Origin: Neglectibacter timonensis
GTDB taxonomy: Bacteria > Bacillota > Clostridia > Oscillospirales > Acutalibacteraceae
Assembly: GCF_900048895.1 (NCBI RefSeq)
Contig: NZ_LT160639.1
Span: forward strand, 479,523 to 543,522
Reading direction: 5' to 3'
DNA length: 64,000 nt
Part shown: positions 54,497 through 63,373 of the stretch, one piece after another
Layout: each line of letters begins with the position of its first letter
Numbering within the stretch: the stretch's first letter is position 1
Translations under genes and position numbers: made by a program
Notes under the pieces: generated by a model
Told to the model about the DNA's origin: nothing
What the model saw: only the letters and a program-made list of their open reading frames with translations
Databases searched by the model: none

Positions 54497-56377
54497 TTAT
54501 TCCACCTTTAACCGGTAATACTGCCAGAAATGCAGCTTCTGCACAGCCTCTGCGTACTCGGCCGGCAAACTTGTAAACAGTTCGCCGTCTCCTGTAAGAC
54601 CCGTGCCGTCATGCAGCACAGGCAGTTTTCTGCGCAGCTCGTTGAGATAGGAAAAGAAAGGATCCTTTTGCCCGCGGCCGGTCAATTCCAGCACCAGCGC
54701 TCCCAAGTAATTGGCACTGATCAGACCGTTTTCCGGCAGCTGTATCTCTTCCTTGCATTTGGAAAACTCCAGTTCTCTGGCAGCGGCCTCATTGGCCCAA
54801 AGCACAAAAGGCGTCTCATAGGTAAGCAGGAGATCCTCCGCCTTGTCCACAGCGCCTACCGGAATTCCCAGCTCCCTGTAACAGAGATAGTCGTCGCCCA
54901 GCAACGGCAGGTGGTCTCCAAAAAACGCCAGCAGCACAGGTTCCTCGGCAGCTGAAAAATACTCCGTCAGGTTGCCCAGCATGGCGTCCGCATCCCTGGC
55001 CCCCTCCGCGTAAACAGAAAGAATGGTTTTAGCACTGTCAGACAGGGGCACCTCGGTCTCTACCGAAGGGATTGTAAAGCCTTTATACTTGTCGGCTGTA
55101 TAAGACATATGATTTTGAATGGTCACCGTATAGTTAAAATAGTTCTCGCCGGCCTCTACAGCCTCTTCGAATTCCTGCTTCATCACCTGGAATACCGCAT
55201 CGTCCGTCACCCAGCCACCCTTGCGTTCAGCCTCCTCGAAGCTTTCCGAAAACAACAGCTCCTGTGCGCCGAAATACCGGTATACATTCTGGCGGTTATA
55301 AAACCAGTCCTGGCCGGGATGGATGAATTCGGTATGATAGCCCTCCTTATCAAAAACCCGAAAGATACTGTCAATATCCCGGTTCAGCACGCGGAACGCC
55401 GAAGTTCCCCCAGGGCTAAGCAGGTTCGTCTGCATACCGGTAATCACATCGAATTCCGTATTGGCGGTACCCGCCCCGTAGTTCGGCACTACAATATGGC
55501 CGGAAATACAGTTTTCCCCTGTTTTGATCCGGTTGAAATTTTTCAGCGGCTCTTCTCCTGGCGGATAGATAAAATTCTCATTGTTGGTGACATCACAAAA
55601 GGCCTCGTTCATCACCATAATTACATTGACCTTCTTGCCCTCCTGCTCCACCGGCTGCGTCTGCTCGATGTAAGCCTCTGCCTTTGATGTTGTAAAGTTT
55701 TCTGGCTTAACAACAAGATAAGTGTTAAAATTGTAGCAGAAACAATAGGGAAACCCCAGCTCCTCATAGACGCTTGTAATATGATACCGGCTTTTTACCT
55801 GAAAAGAATTGTAAAGTTCCGGGGAACTGTACACAAAATTGACACAGGCTGCCAGCACGATAGCACAGGAGCAGCCGCAAAAAACTCTCAGGAGCCCCCT
55901 TGCCCATCTCTCCTTCAGCGGAATCCTGCAGCCAAATAGTATCCCCAGCGCCACCATCAGCGCCACAAACCCCAAAAGCACCGCCACCGAGGATAGGCTG
56001 ATGCTCATATCGTAGCTCTGTACGGCGTTGGCCGCTTCCTTAATCAGAGCGAAATCCTTAGGACTAAAAGGCTCATCCCGCTTCTCGATCATTGTGCGGT
56101 TGACCAAGGAGAGCACCCCACACAGCCCGCCCATTAGCGCAGCTGAGAAAAAAGGGTTATTCAGAAGAAAGAGACCGATGAGAACCAGCAGCCAAACCGG
56201 CAGAAAATTCAGCCAGAAAAGCAGAGGCTGACAGGAGAAACCTGAGAGCAGCCCCAAAAAGGAGCAGGGCTGAATATAAAGCGTCACCGCAGTGGCAAGC
56301 GCGCTTAACGGTACAGTAAGTAAAAGACACCAGACAAGAGACAGACGCCTTAGCGGCAGCTTATGGATCATAGACAC
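54497..56377 (-). CDS. LTA synthase-family membrane sulfatase/phosphotransferase
   Basis: A 626-residue protein with four to five N-terminal membrane segments (to about 190) and an extracellular alkaline-phosphatase-fold domain. The metal/nucleophile site is VVPNYGAGTANTEFDV near 300, where the Thr is the expected nucleophile, and AFFGDHLPLLGDD near 490 gives further metal ligands. MNEAFCDV fits the first metal Glu. Members polymerise glycerol phosphate or transfer phosphoglycerol to surface glycans. No lipoteichoic acid genes are nearby, so the acceptor is unknown. Confidence 0.9.
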   Translation of the reverse strand: MSMIHKLPLRRLSLVWCLLLTVPLSALATAVTLYIQPCSFLGLLSGFSCQPLLFWLNFLPVWLLVLIGLFLLNNPFFSAALMGGLCGVLSLVNRTMIEKRDEPFSPKDFALIKEAANAVQSYDMSISLSSVAVLLGFVALMVALGILFGCRIPLKERWARGLLRVFCGCSCAIVLAACVNFVYSSPELYNSFQVKSRYHITSVYEELGFPYCFCYNFNTYLVVKPENFTTSKAEAYIEQTQPVEQEGKKVNVIMVMNEAFCDVTNNENFIYPPGEEPLKNFNRIKTGENCISGHIVVPNYGAGTANTEFDVITGMQTNLLSPGGTSAFRVLNRDIDSIFRVFDKEGYHTEFIHPGQDWFYNRQNVYRYFGAQELLFSESFEEAERKGGWVTDDAVFQVMKQEFEEAVEAGENYFNYTVTIQNHMSYTADKYKGFTIPSVETEVPLSDSAKTILSVYAEGARDADAMLGNLTEYFSAAEEPVLLAFFGDHLPLLGDDYLCYRELGIPVGAVDKAEDLLLTYETPFVLWANEAAARELEFSKCKEEIQLPENGLISANYLGALVLELTGRGQKDPFFSYLNELRRKLPVLHDGTGLTGDGELFTSLPAEYAEAVQKLHFWQYYRLKVE

Positions 56378-56481
56378 ACTTCTTTACCAAAATTTAACTG
56401 AACATACTTCGTTATGATACATCTCCTCTTTTAGAAAGTCAACCGCCGCACCCTCCGTATCTTATCTGCCGGGTCTGACAA

Positions 56482-56515
56482 GAAACGGCCTCCGCAATTT
56501 GCGGAAGCCGCTTCT
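56482..56515 (-). terminator. terminator of the RraA-family gene
   Basis: GAAGCGGCTTCCGCAA pairs with TTGCGGAGGCCGTTTC (minor mismatches) on the minus strand, then TTG-rich sequence. Confidence 0.75.
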
Positions 56516-56523
56516 GACACACT

Positions 56524-57435
56524 TTATAAGGTTACCTCCGTCTTTCCCTCCGGATGTTCCTCATGCCATTTCATTAGTTCCTCCCTGTCCTCCGTCCAGT
56601 CGAGATGGGCGTATTCCTGCGCCTCCGGATCGGTTTTAAACCACTCCATGAAATCCTCAAACATCTCCATGGACCAGCGGGAATCGATCTGCGCCGTAGT
56701 GTATTTTTTCTCGGACAGACGCCGGAAACCAAATACATCCTTGATATGGGATTTTTCGGCATGCACCACAACCTTCTCAGCCAAATGGGCAGGCACGAAA
56801 ATAACGCCGGAAATAGTGCCCAGCACCACGTCGCCCGGCAGGCAGATGGCCTTGCCGATGCGGGTAGGAACGTTGAATCCCGTCATGGTCACGTTGGCGA
56901 TGGCAGTGGGGTCTACGCCGCGGTAGTACACCTGAATATTGGGGATTTCCACAATCTGCTCGTTGTCTCGGATACCGCCCCAAATTACTGCGCCGCCCCG
57001 TTTGGTCCGGGCCGCGATAGCCGTGGAAAGATTTCCGCCCACGTAGGTGCCCTCATAAACCTTGTCAAACAAGTCAACCACTACCACGTCGTCCTCCACA
57101 AGGCTGTCAATCACCCACTGGTTGAAAAAGCCTTTTCTGCCCTCTTCCTTCTGACCGTATTCCAACAACGCCTGGTTCAGGTCAGGGCGCATGGGCACCA
57201 TCACGCTGGTCACAGCGCGGCCCACCAGTTTAGCCTTTTCATGGGTACACTTCAGGTCGCCCTCAAACTGGAATTTATAACCCTCCGACCACAGCGGGCC
57301 CCAGGCCTCTTCCAGCGTGATATTCCGCATCCGCTGCAGAATGTCGTCCGGCACCTTCGGCCTGCCATCTGGAAAGCGCTCCCCCTTCCAAAGCGGTGTG
57401 ATTTGCAGAATGTCCTCGCGGTTGTCAAATTTCAT
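56524..57435 (-). CDS. RraA/HMG-aldolase family protein
   Basis: A 303-residue protein of the RraA fold (formerly mis-annotated as demethylmenaquinone methyltransferase). The core shows VVVVDLFDKVYEGTYVGGNLSTA, the Gly-rich turn and GGAVIWGGIRDNEQI with the conserved R-D pair used by 4-hydroxy-4-methyl-2-oxoglutarate and oxaloacetate aldolase/decarboxylase members. It carries N- and C-terminal extensions beyond the 160-230 residues of the core family. It is divergent from an enolase-superfamily gene, suggesting a shared sugar-acid or hydroxy-acid pathway. Confidence 0.85.
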   Translation of the reverse strand: MKFDNREDILQITPLWKGERFPDGRPKVPDDILQRMRNITLEEAWGPLWSEGYKFQFEGDLKCTHEKAKLVGRAVTSVMVPMRPDLNQALLEYGQKEEGRKGFFNQWVIDSLVEDDVVVVDLFDKVYEGTYVGGNLSTAIAARTKRGGAVIWGGIRDNEQIVEIPNIQVYYRGVDPTAIANVTMTGFNVPTRIGKAICLPGDVVLGTISGVIFVPAHLAEKVVVHAEKSHIKDVFGFRRLSEKKYTTAQIDSRWSMEMFEDFMEWFKTDPEAQEYAHLDWTEDREELMKWHEEHPEGKTEVTL

Positions 57436-57578
57436 TTGTCGTTCCTCCCTTTCCGGGAACAGGCTTCTCCTGTTCCTATTGTTTCATTCAGTCTCCGGCG
57501 CCCCCCGAATCAAGCCGGACCGACAATGCACGGGCTGGATGGAATCATTGCTTGCCCAGGGGGCTTCCGTTCGCTATC

Positions 57579-57606
57579 AGTATAGCCCTCCGTCCCAGTT
57601 TGTCAA
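57579..57606 (-). promoter_or_regulatory. promoter of the RraA-family gene
   Basis: TTGACA (57601-57606), 16-nt spacer, TATACT (57579-57584) on the minus strand; leader about 135 nt. Confidence 0.75.
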
Positions 57607-57658
57607 GCTTCCTCAGGCAGAAGCGCAATATAATATTAGAAAAAGTATAGATTTCCTC

Positions 57659-57687
57659 TTGCAAACCAACTGGTATGGGGGTATATT
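57659..57687 (+). promoter_or_regulatory. promoter of the enolase-superfamily gene
   Basis: TTGCAA (57659-57664), 17-nt spacer, TATATT (57682-57687). The spacer contains AACTGGTATGG, close to a GntR-type half-site (TGGTAT), but no full palindrome is present. Confidence 0.55.
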
Positions 57688-57741
57688 GATGCAAGGAAAA
57701 CCGTGGTTCGCACGGCAATAAATTCCGGAGGAGTTTTGACA

Positions 57742-59106
57742 ATGGAAAACCAATATGAAGCGGCCCTGAACAGGGTCAACACCTGCTCCTGCCCCAGCGA
57801 TCTCAAGATTACAGACATCCGCTTTACAAATATTGTGGGAGCGCCGATGGACTGTACGCTCATGAAAATCTATACCAACCAGGGCCTGGTCGGCCTGGGC
57901 GAAGTCCGGGACGGCGCCAGCCGCACTTACGCTTCTCTGCTGAAAAGCCGGCTGCTGGGGGAAAATCCCTGCAATGTGGACAAACTGTTCCGGCGCATCA
58001 AACAGTTCGGCGGCGTATCCAGGCAGGCAGGCGGCGTATGCGGCGTTGAAGTTGCCCTGTGGGATTTGGCGGGCAAGGCCTACGGGGTCCCCGTCTATCA
58101 GCTGCTGGGCGGTAAATTCCGCGACAGTATCCGCATCTATTGCGATACCGACGTCAACGGCAAGCACACCGGCAGGGATATGGGCGCAGCGCTCAAAAAG
58201 CGTATGGAAATGGGCTTTACTTTTTTGAAGATGGATCTGGGCCTCGGCGTCCTCCACGGCGAGGCGGGCGCGGTCAATGCGCCTCTGGGGTATTTGGAGG
58301 AGACAGAAGAGCTGCACCGGAAAGCACGGGAGGCGGAGACCCCTGAAGAACGCCGCTACTGGCGGAACCGCTGCTACGACCGGCAGAATATCGCCCATCC
58401 TTTCACCTGTGTCCACATTACGGAAAAGGGCTTCGACCTCCTGGAAAACTACGTGCGCGAGGTCCGTGAGGTAATCGGTTATGAAATCCCCCTGGCCATC
58501 GACCATTTCGGCCATATCGGCGTGGAGGACTGCATCAAGCTGTGCCGCCGTATCGAGAAATACAATATCGCCTGGGCGGAGGATATGATCCCCTGGCAGC
58601 TGACAAACCAGTATGTACGCCTGTCCCACAGCACAACCGTGCCCATCTGCACCGGCGAGGACATTTTCCTGAAGGAAGGATTCCTGCCCCTGTTCCAGGC
58701 AGGAGGCGTATCGGTGATTCATCCCGACCTGCTTTCCAGCGGCGGCATCCTGGAGAACAAAAAAATCGGCGACCTGGCTCAGGAATATGGCGTTGCCATG
58801 GCGGTACATATGGCGGAAACCCCTGTCACCGCCTATGCGGCGGCCCATTCTCTGGCAGCCACGGAAAACTTCCTGGTTTGCGAGAACCACTCGGTGGACG
58901 TGCCCTGGTGGGATGATATCACCATCGGCACGCCGAAAAAGATCGTCCAGAACGGATTCATTCAGGTGCCCGACAAGCCTGGCCTGGGAATCGACGACTT
59001 GAATGACGAGGTGCTCCGCGAGCATCTGAACCCCGCGTTCCCCGAACTTTGGGCTTCCACCGAAGAGTGGGACAACGAGCATTCCAACGATATGCTTTGG
59101 AGCTGA
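57742..59106 (+). CDS. mandelate racemase/enolase-superfamily dehydratase-like enzyme
   Basis: A 454-residue enolase-superfamily protein. The N-terminal capping domain runs to about 110; the barrel has KMDLG near 163, metal ligands in IDHFGHIGVED near 253 and CTGEDIF near 306, and a likely acid/base His in AVHMAETP near 355. This arrangement is closest to sugar-acid dehydratases (galactonate/mannonate type). GGAGGAG lies 8 nt before ATG 57742. With the divergent RraA gene and the downstream LysR gene it may form a small hexonate degradation set; the substrate is not certain. Confidence 0.88.
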   Translation: MENQYEAALNRVNTCSCPSDLKITDIRFTNIVGAPMDCTLMKIYTNQGLVGLGEVRDGASRTYASLLKSRLLGENPCNVDKLFRRIKQFGGVSRQAGGVCGVEVALWDLAGKAYGVPVYQLLGGKFRDSIRIYCDTDVNGKHTGRDMGAALKKRMEMGFTFLKMDLGLGVLHGEAGAVNAPLGYLEETEELHRKAREAETPEERRYWRNRCYDRQNIAHPFTCVHITEKGFDLLENYVREVREVIGYEIPLAIDHFGHIGVEDCIKLCRRIEKYNIAWAEDMIPWQLTNQYVRLSHSTTVPICTGEDIFLKEGFLPLFQAGGVSVIHPDLLSSGGILENKKIGDLAQEYGVAMAVHMAETPVTAYAAAHSLAATENFLVCENHSVDVPWWDDITIGTPKKIVQNGFIQVPDKPGLGIDDLNDEVLREHLNPAFPELWASTEEWDNEHSNDMLWS

Positions 59107-59118
59107 TCAAAAACAAGG

Positions 59119-59160
59119 AGAAACCGTACAGTCCCCCGGAAAGGAGACTGTACGGTTTCT
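59119..59160. terminator. bidirectional terminator
   Basis: AGAAACCGTACAGTC (59119-59133) pairs with GACTGTACGGTTTCT (59146-59160), between the enolase-superfamily gene and the convergent small gene. Confidence 0.88.
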
Positions 59161-59217
59161 ATGTTTGTTTGTAAAAAAGCAGGCACGCCGCTCCAAAACA
59201 GCCCGTATCCCATACCT

Positions 59218-59454
59218 CTACTTCTCTTCTTTTTTCTGATTTTGATAGCGCAGGTAATCCAAACAATCTATTTTACTCTGACACTGGTGCAGCTCCTCCA
59301 AAAGCTGCCTCCTGTGATTTTCCAAAATCCTTTTTTTACCCTTGCTGTCGCCGCAGCCGTAGCAGTCCAAATACCTTTTGATGATATCCGAACCGCACCC
59401 GGAATCCTTCAAATTCTGAACCAGCTCTTCCCAATTTTGAGATTTCGACCCCAT
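59218..59454 (-). CDS. small conserved protein beside the LysR gene
   Basis: A 78-residue helical, Lys/Glu-rich protein with four cysteines (GCGSD, CYGCGD, HQCQSK and IDCLDYL). The pattern of a 'LKDAGC...RYL...L..HR..LLEELH..Q..IDCLDYL' protein is one I recall as common in Lachnospiraceae next to transcription regulators; no function is known. AGGAGG lies 11 nt before ATG 59454. It is divergent from the LysR gene, with 430 nt between. Confidence 0.7.
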   Translation of the reverse strand: MGSKSQNWEELVQNLKDSGCGSDIIKRYLDCYGCGDSKGKKRILENHRRQLLEELHQCQSKIDCLDYLRYQNQKKEEK

Positions 59455-59749
59455 ATGGCTGCTTCCTCCTCTCGTGCCTTTGATTCTGTATTCCCATAGG
59501 TATCTTCCTTTCCACATTGCCGGTAAAGATTAAATTACGGCGGCAGGGCTGAAAGCTCTGTAAAATAGAAGGAAGGGCAACGTTTGCCGCGCCGTCGGTT
59601 CCTGAAACGCCAGTCGGCCAGAAACCATCCCATGACGTTTTTCAGCCGGACAAGTTCCCCCCGTCAAGCTCTTCCTTCTGTTCTCCCGACAAGATTGTAT
59701 CCACTCACACCTGAAATAGCAAATGCTTATTTTTAATGGAAAGGCATGC

Positions 59750-59778
59750 TTGACTTGCATATCTTTGGCCGTTATACT
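59750..59778 (+). promoter_or_regulatory. promoter of the LysR gene
   Basis: TTGACT (59750-59755), 17-nt spacer, TATACT (59773-59778). Just upstream ATGC (59723) and GCAT (59744) bracket 17 nt, a possible LysR-type site for autoregulation. The rest of the gap (59455-59720) shows no further gene. Confidence 0.7.
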
Positions 59779-59884
59779 GGAAAGAAAACGACTTCTTTGC
59801 GGCTTTTCTTCTTTCAATTACCGACAATCCGGCTTTGATAAAACTGCAAGTCCTCGTGACAATCGAAAAAGGAGCGCCAGGATC

Positions 59885-60757
59885 ATGGAACTTCGGGTAC
59901 TGCAATATTTTTTGGCCATTGCACGAGAGGAAAACATTTCACGTGCGGCGGAATCCCTGCACCTCTCCCAGCCCACTCTGTCCCGGCAGTTAAAAGATAT
60001 GGAGGAAGAGCTGGGCAAACAGCTGGTGATCCGGGGCAGCCACAGCGTCACACTGACGGAGGAAGGCTTGATCCTTCGCAAACGCGCAGAAGAAATTGTA
60101 GAATTGGTGCGGAAGGCCGAAAACGAGATTGCCCTGGCGGACAAAGACGTGGCGGGGGATATCTGCTTCGGCGTGGCGGAAACCGACGGCATCCGGCTTC
60201 TCGCAAAGGTAATCGATACCATGCGCCGGGAGCACCCACGGGTGCAGTACCATTTTTCCAGCGGCAACGCAGAGTTCGTTCGGGAACAGCTGGATAAGGG
60301 CCTGGTGGACTTTGGCCTGATCTATGGGGAAGCGGACAAAACAAAATATCACACCCTTAAGGTGCCTATCCTGGATAGATGGGGCGTTCTCATGCGGAAA
60401 GATGCACCGTTGGCTGTAAAAGAGACCATTTCGCCACGGGATTTGGTCGGACTTCCCCTGATTGTTTCACAGCAAAGCAATGGAAACGACCCTCTTTCCG
60501 AGTGGTTCGGTGAGGATTGGGAGGGACTCTCCATCATCGCCACCTATAATTTGGCTATGAACGCCTCCATTTTGGCCAGCGAAGGCGTAGGGTACGCGTT
60601 GTGCTTTGACAAGCTCATCAACGTTACCGGAGAAAGCAACCTGTGTTTCCGGCCGTTATCTCCTGCTGTGGAATCCAAAGCGGGGATTATTTGGAAAAAA
60701 TATCAGAATCTCCCAAAAGCGCCAAGAAAATTTCTGGAATTGCTGAAAAAAGCCTAG
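59885..60757 (+). CDS. LysR-family transcription regulator
   Basis: A 290-residue regulator. The N-terminal winged helix-turn-helix reads LQYFLAIAREENISRAAESLHLSQPTLSRQLKDMEEELG in standard LTTR form (residues 4-42), followed by the linker helix and a two-lobe effector domain (DICFGVAETDG, LVDFGLIYG). AAGGAG precedes ATG 59885; a longer upstream frame crosses the promoter and is not used. Likely targets are the neighbouring enolase-superfamily/RraA genes or the small divergent gene. Confidence 0.93.
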   Translation: MELRVLQYFLAIAREENISRAAESLHLSQPTLSRQLKDMEEELGKQLVIRGSHSVTLTEEGLILRKRAEEIVELVRKAENEIALADKDVAGDICFGVAETDGIRLLAKVIDTMRREHPRVQYHFSSGNAEFVREQLDKGLVDFGLIYGEADKTKYHTLKVPILDRWGVLMRKDAPLAVKETISPRDLVGLPLIVSQQSNGNDPLSEWFGEDWEGLSIIATYNLAMNASILASEGVGYALCFDKLINVTGESNLCFRPLSPAVESKAGIIWKKYQNLPKAPRKFLELLKKA

Positions 60758-60818
60758 CTTAATTTTTGCCCGCCAAGATAGCTGTGTCTCTGTATTTTCC
60801 CACTTCCAGCCAAAACAA

Positions 60819-61057
60819 GGGGCCGCTGCAAAATGCAGCGGCCCCTCAGTCTGTCGATAAACGTAAGAGCCAACGCTTTCGGAGGGAGGAAGGGTGTGGG
60901 AGGGAACCGTCAGGGTTCCTCTCCCGCGTTGATTCAGAAACAAGTTTGCACAGGGAGAGGCTTTCTGAGAAAACTCTTTCTTCCCTGCAAACTTGTTCAG
61001 CTTGGCGAAATGCCCTTTTTCGCCAAGCTGAGGGGCCGTTGCATTTTGCAGCGGCCC
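60819..61057. mobile_element. 239-bp highly structured element with terminal inverted repeats (MITE/REP-like)
   Basis: The ends are near-identical inverted copies of a roughly 30-nt sequence (GGGCCGCTGCAAAATGCAGC... at 60820 and its complement ending at 61057), each itself a hairpin. Inside are AACAAGTTTGCA (60939-60950) with TGCAAACTTGTT (60986-60997) and AGCTTGGCGAAA (60999-61010) with TTTCGCCAAGCT (61018-61029). No ORF is credible. The nested palindromes suggest a non-autonomous dispersed repeat; it also supplies terminators for the LysR and GH31 genes on either side. Confidence 0.75.
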
Positions 61058-61089
61058 AATGACTTTTTTTACCTTCACTGTCCTGCGTC

Positions 61090-63096
61090 TCAAGGATTCA
61101 AAACTTCCAGCAATGCGGAATCCTTGACAAACAGCGGAATCTGGTCGATGGGCGCGTCGACGGTTATCGTCTGGCCGCCCTCATATCCCTTACCGGTCCA
61201 AACCTCTGTCCAGTTTACCCCTTCGGGGAGATACACCCTGCGCTCCCGCTGCTCCGCATAGAGAATGGGCGCCACCAGAATATCCGCCCCATAGAGATAC
61301 TGGTCTTCAACCTCCCATGCCTTTTTGTCCTCCGGGAACCCGTAGAACAGGGGCCTGATGACTGGGCTTCCCTTTTCATGGGCCTCCCGCATAAGCTGCT
61401 CCGTATAGGGACGCATCCGCTCGCGCAGGAACATATATTTTTTGCAGATCTCATAGGCTTCATCCCCATAGGACCAGACCTCGTTGTCCGCGCCGGAGGC
61501 GCAGCGGCCGCCGCGTACATCGCTCATGGGCGCCTTATGGGGTTCCCTGTCGCCATGCAGGCGCATGACCGGGCAAAAAGCGCCGTATTCAAACCAGCGC
61601 ACCAGCACCTCCCGGAACGCGGGGTCTGAAGGGTTTCCACCGTGGAAGCCTCCGATATCGGTTGTCCACCAGGGAATACCGGCTATGCCCATATTGAGCC
61701 CTGCGGCGAACTGGTTACGCAGGCTCTCAAAGCTGGAATGAATGTCGCCGGACCACACCAGGGCCCCATATTTCTGCGAACCTGCCCAGGCACAGCGCAG
61801 CAGATTTACAATGTTCTGCTGACCCTCTGCCTCCATACCCTCGTAGAAGGTCTGGGCATAGCATCTGGGGTAGATATTTCCGATCTGTACATTGGGTCCA
61901 AGGTGATAGCGGTAGTGGTCGAAATCGTAGAAGCTGTATTCCGGCTCTGCCTCGTCCAGCCAGAAAACTTTGATCCCCTTATCATAATAATTCTGTTTCA
62001 CCTTGTTCCACACATAGCTCCGGGCTTCCGGATTTGTAGCGTCGAAATGCAGGGTATCGGTAAAGCAGCGCAGTCCTACAGGGAAGCCCCGCTCCGTGTT
62101 GATCAGATAGCCGTTTTCCTTCATCTCTTTGAAATTCTCGCTCTCATAATCCACGGTGGGCCAAATGGACACCATCAGCTCAATGCCCATCTCCTTAAGC
62201 TCCCTGACCATGGCGTCCGGATCCGGCCAATACTCCGGATCAAACTTCCATTCACCTTCATAAGGCCAGTGGAAGAAATCCACCACAATCACTGAGATGG
62301 GAAGACCGCGTTTCTTGTATTCCCGCGCAATGTTCAGCAGCTCGTCCTGGGTCTGATAACGCAGCTTGCACTGCCAGAAGCCCATGCCGTAATCCGGCAT
62401 CATAGGCACGGTTCCAGTGACGGAAGCATAGCTCTCTTCAATCTCAGCAGGCGTATCCCCGGCGGTAATCCAGTAATCCAGGACTTTTGTGGACTGCGCC
62501 CGCCAGGTTGTCACGTTTTTACCGAACGTCACGCTGCCCACCGCCGGATTGTTCCACAGGAAGCCATAGCCCTTGGAGGAAAGCAAAAAGGGCACACTCG
62601 CCTGAGAGTTCCGCTGTGCAAGCTCCAGTTCACAGCCTTTCAGATCCAGATAGGGCTGCTGGTACTGGCCCATACCATACAGCTTTTCCCCGGGATCGGA
62701 TTCAAAATGGGCGGCAAGGGTATAATCCCCGCCAAGAATCGGCTTGAACTCTCTGGCATCCACATCCAAAGCGCTGCATTTCGGAGAAGTGATATCTCTC
62801 CGGTTGCGGAAGTACTCCTCCAGGAGAAGCTCCCCCTTCTGATTGACAAAACTCAGCGCGCCCGCCCGGGAAACCTTCGCGGTGAGCTTGCCGTTACGGA
62901 TATAACCGCCCTCCGGGCCAGCCTCTATCTCAGCCGCAAATTCCCCCTTGTTTTCCAAAGCCCAAGCCTCTTCCGGCATTTGGCTCTGCTTACAGGCCCT
63001 CACCCGCAGGGCGTCTCTTCCCCAGGGCTCAATCCAAACAATCTCGTTATTGCAGCGGATGGTTAGCATCCCCTGCTCCGCCTTGATGATGGACAC
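61090..63096 (-). CDS. GH31 alpha-glycosidase (alpha-xylosidase/alpha-glucosidase type)
   Basis: A 668-residue retaining enzyme without signal peptide. The GH31 barrel has the nucleophile Asp in FWLDEAEPE near 380 and the acid/base Asp in VWSGDIHSSF near 448; YGMGQYQQPYLDLKG and MPDYGMGFWQCKLRY are also family motifs. WQCKLRY is typical of the alpha-xylosidase branch. It starts with GTG 63096, GGGAGG upstream. A TGCTATGAT extended -10 lies about 70 nt upstream. It is followed by the structured repeat and preceded by a ThuA-like gene on the same strand. Confidence 0.9.
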   Translation of the reverse strand: MSIIKAEQGMLTIRCNNEIVWIEPWGRDALRVRACKQSQMPEEAWALENKGEFAAEIEAGPEGGYIRNGKLTAKVSRAGALSFVNQKGELLLEEYFRNRRDITSPKCSALDVDAREFKPILGGDYTLAAHFESDPGEKLYGMGQYQQPYLDLKGCELELAQRNSQASVPFLLSSKGYGFLWNNPAVGSVTFGKNVTTWRAQSTKVLDYWITAGDTPAEIEESYASVTGTVPMMPDYGMGFWQCKLRYQTQDELLNIAREYKKRGLPISVIVVDFFHWPYEGEWKFDPEYWPDPDAMVRELKEMGIELMVSIWPTVDYESENFKEMKENGYLINTERGFPVGLRCFTDTLHFDATNPEARSYVWNKVKQNYYDKGIKVFWLDEAEPEYSFYDFDHYRYHLGPNVQIGNIYPRCYAQTFYEGMEAEGQQNIVNLLRCAWAGSQKYGALVWSGDIHSSFESLRNQFAAGLNMGIAGIPWWTTDIGGFHGGNPSDPAFREVLVRWFEYGAFCPVMRLHGDREPHKAPMSDVRGGRCASGADNEVWSYGDEAYEICKKYMFLRERMRPYTEQLMREAHEKGSPVIRPLFYGFPEDKKAWEVEDQYLYGADILVAPILYAEQRERRVYLPEGVNWTEVWTGKGYEGGQTITVDAPIDQIPLFVKDSALLEVLNP

Positions 63097-63316
63097 GTAA
63101 ATTCCTCCCTTTTATTTTCTGGAGCCATAACTCCGATTTCTTATGACTTCATCATAGCACACTGTACAGAAAATTGCATTTCCTTTCCGGAAACATGTTG
63201 GAATCGTTCTCCAGAAAGTCAGTTTTGTTGTATTTCTTACCAAATTACCGTACCGCGTATCTGCCCTTCTCTTTCAACAACACACCTGATTACCAGCCTC
63301 TACCCTATAATAACGA

Positions 63317-63358
63317 AACAGCCCGTGCAGACAGAGAACTTCTGCCAGCACGGGTTGT
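63317..63358 (-). terminator. terminator of the ThuA-like gene
   Basis: AACAACCCGTGCT on the minus strand pairs with AGCACGGGTTGTT-like arms across an 18-nt loop. The stretch 63097-63316 otherwise contains only the GH31 promoter region. Confidence 0.6.
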
Positions 63359-63373
63359 TATCATCTGAGGGAA

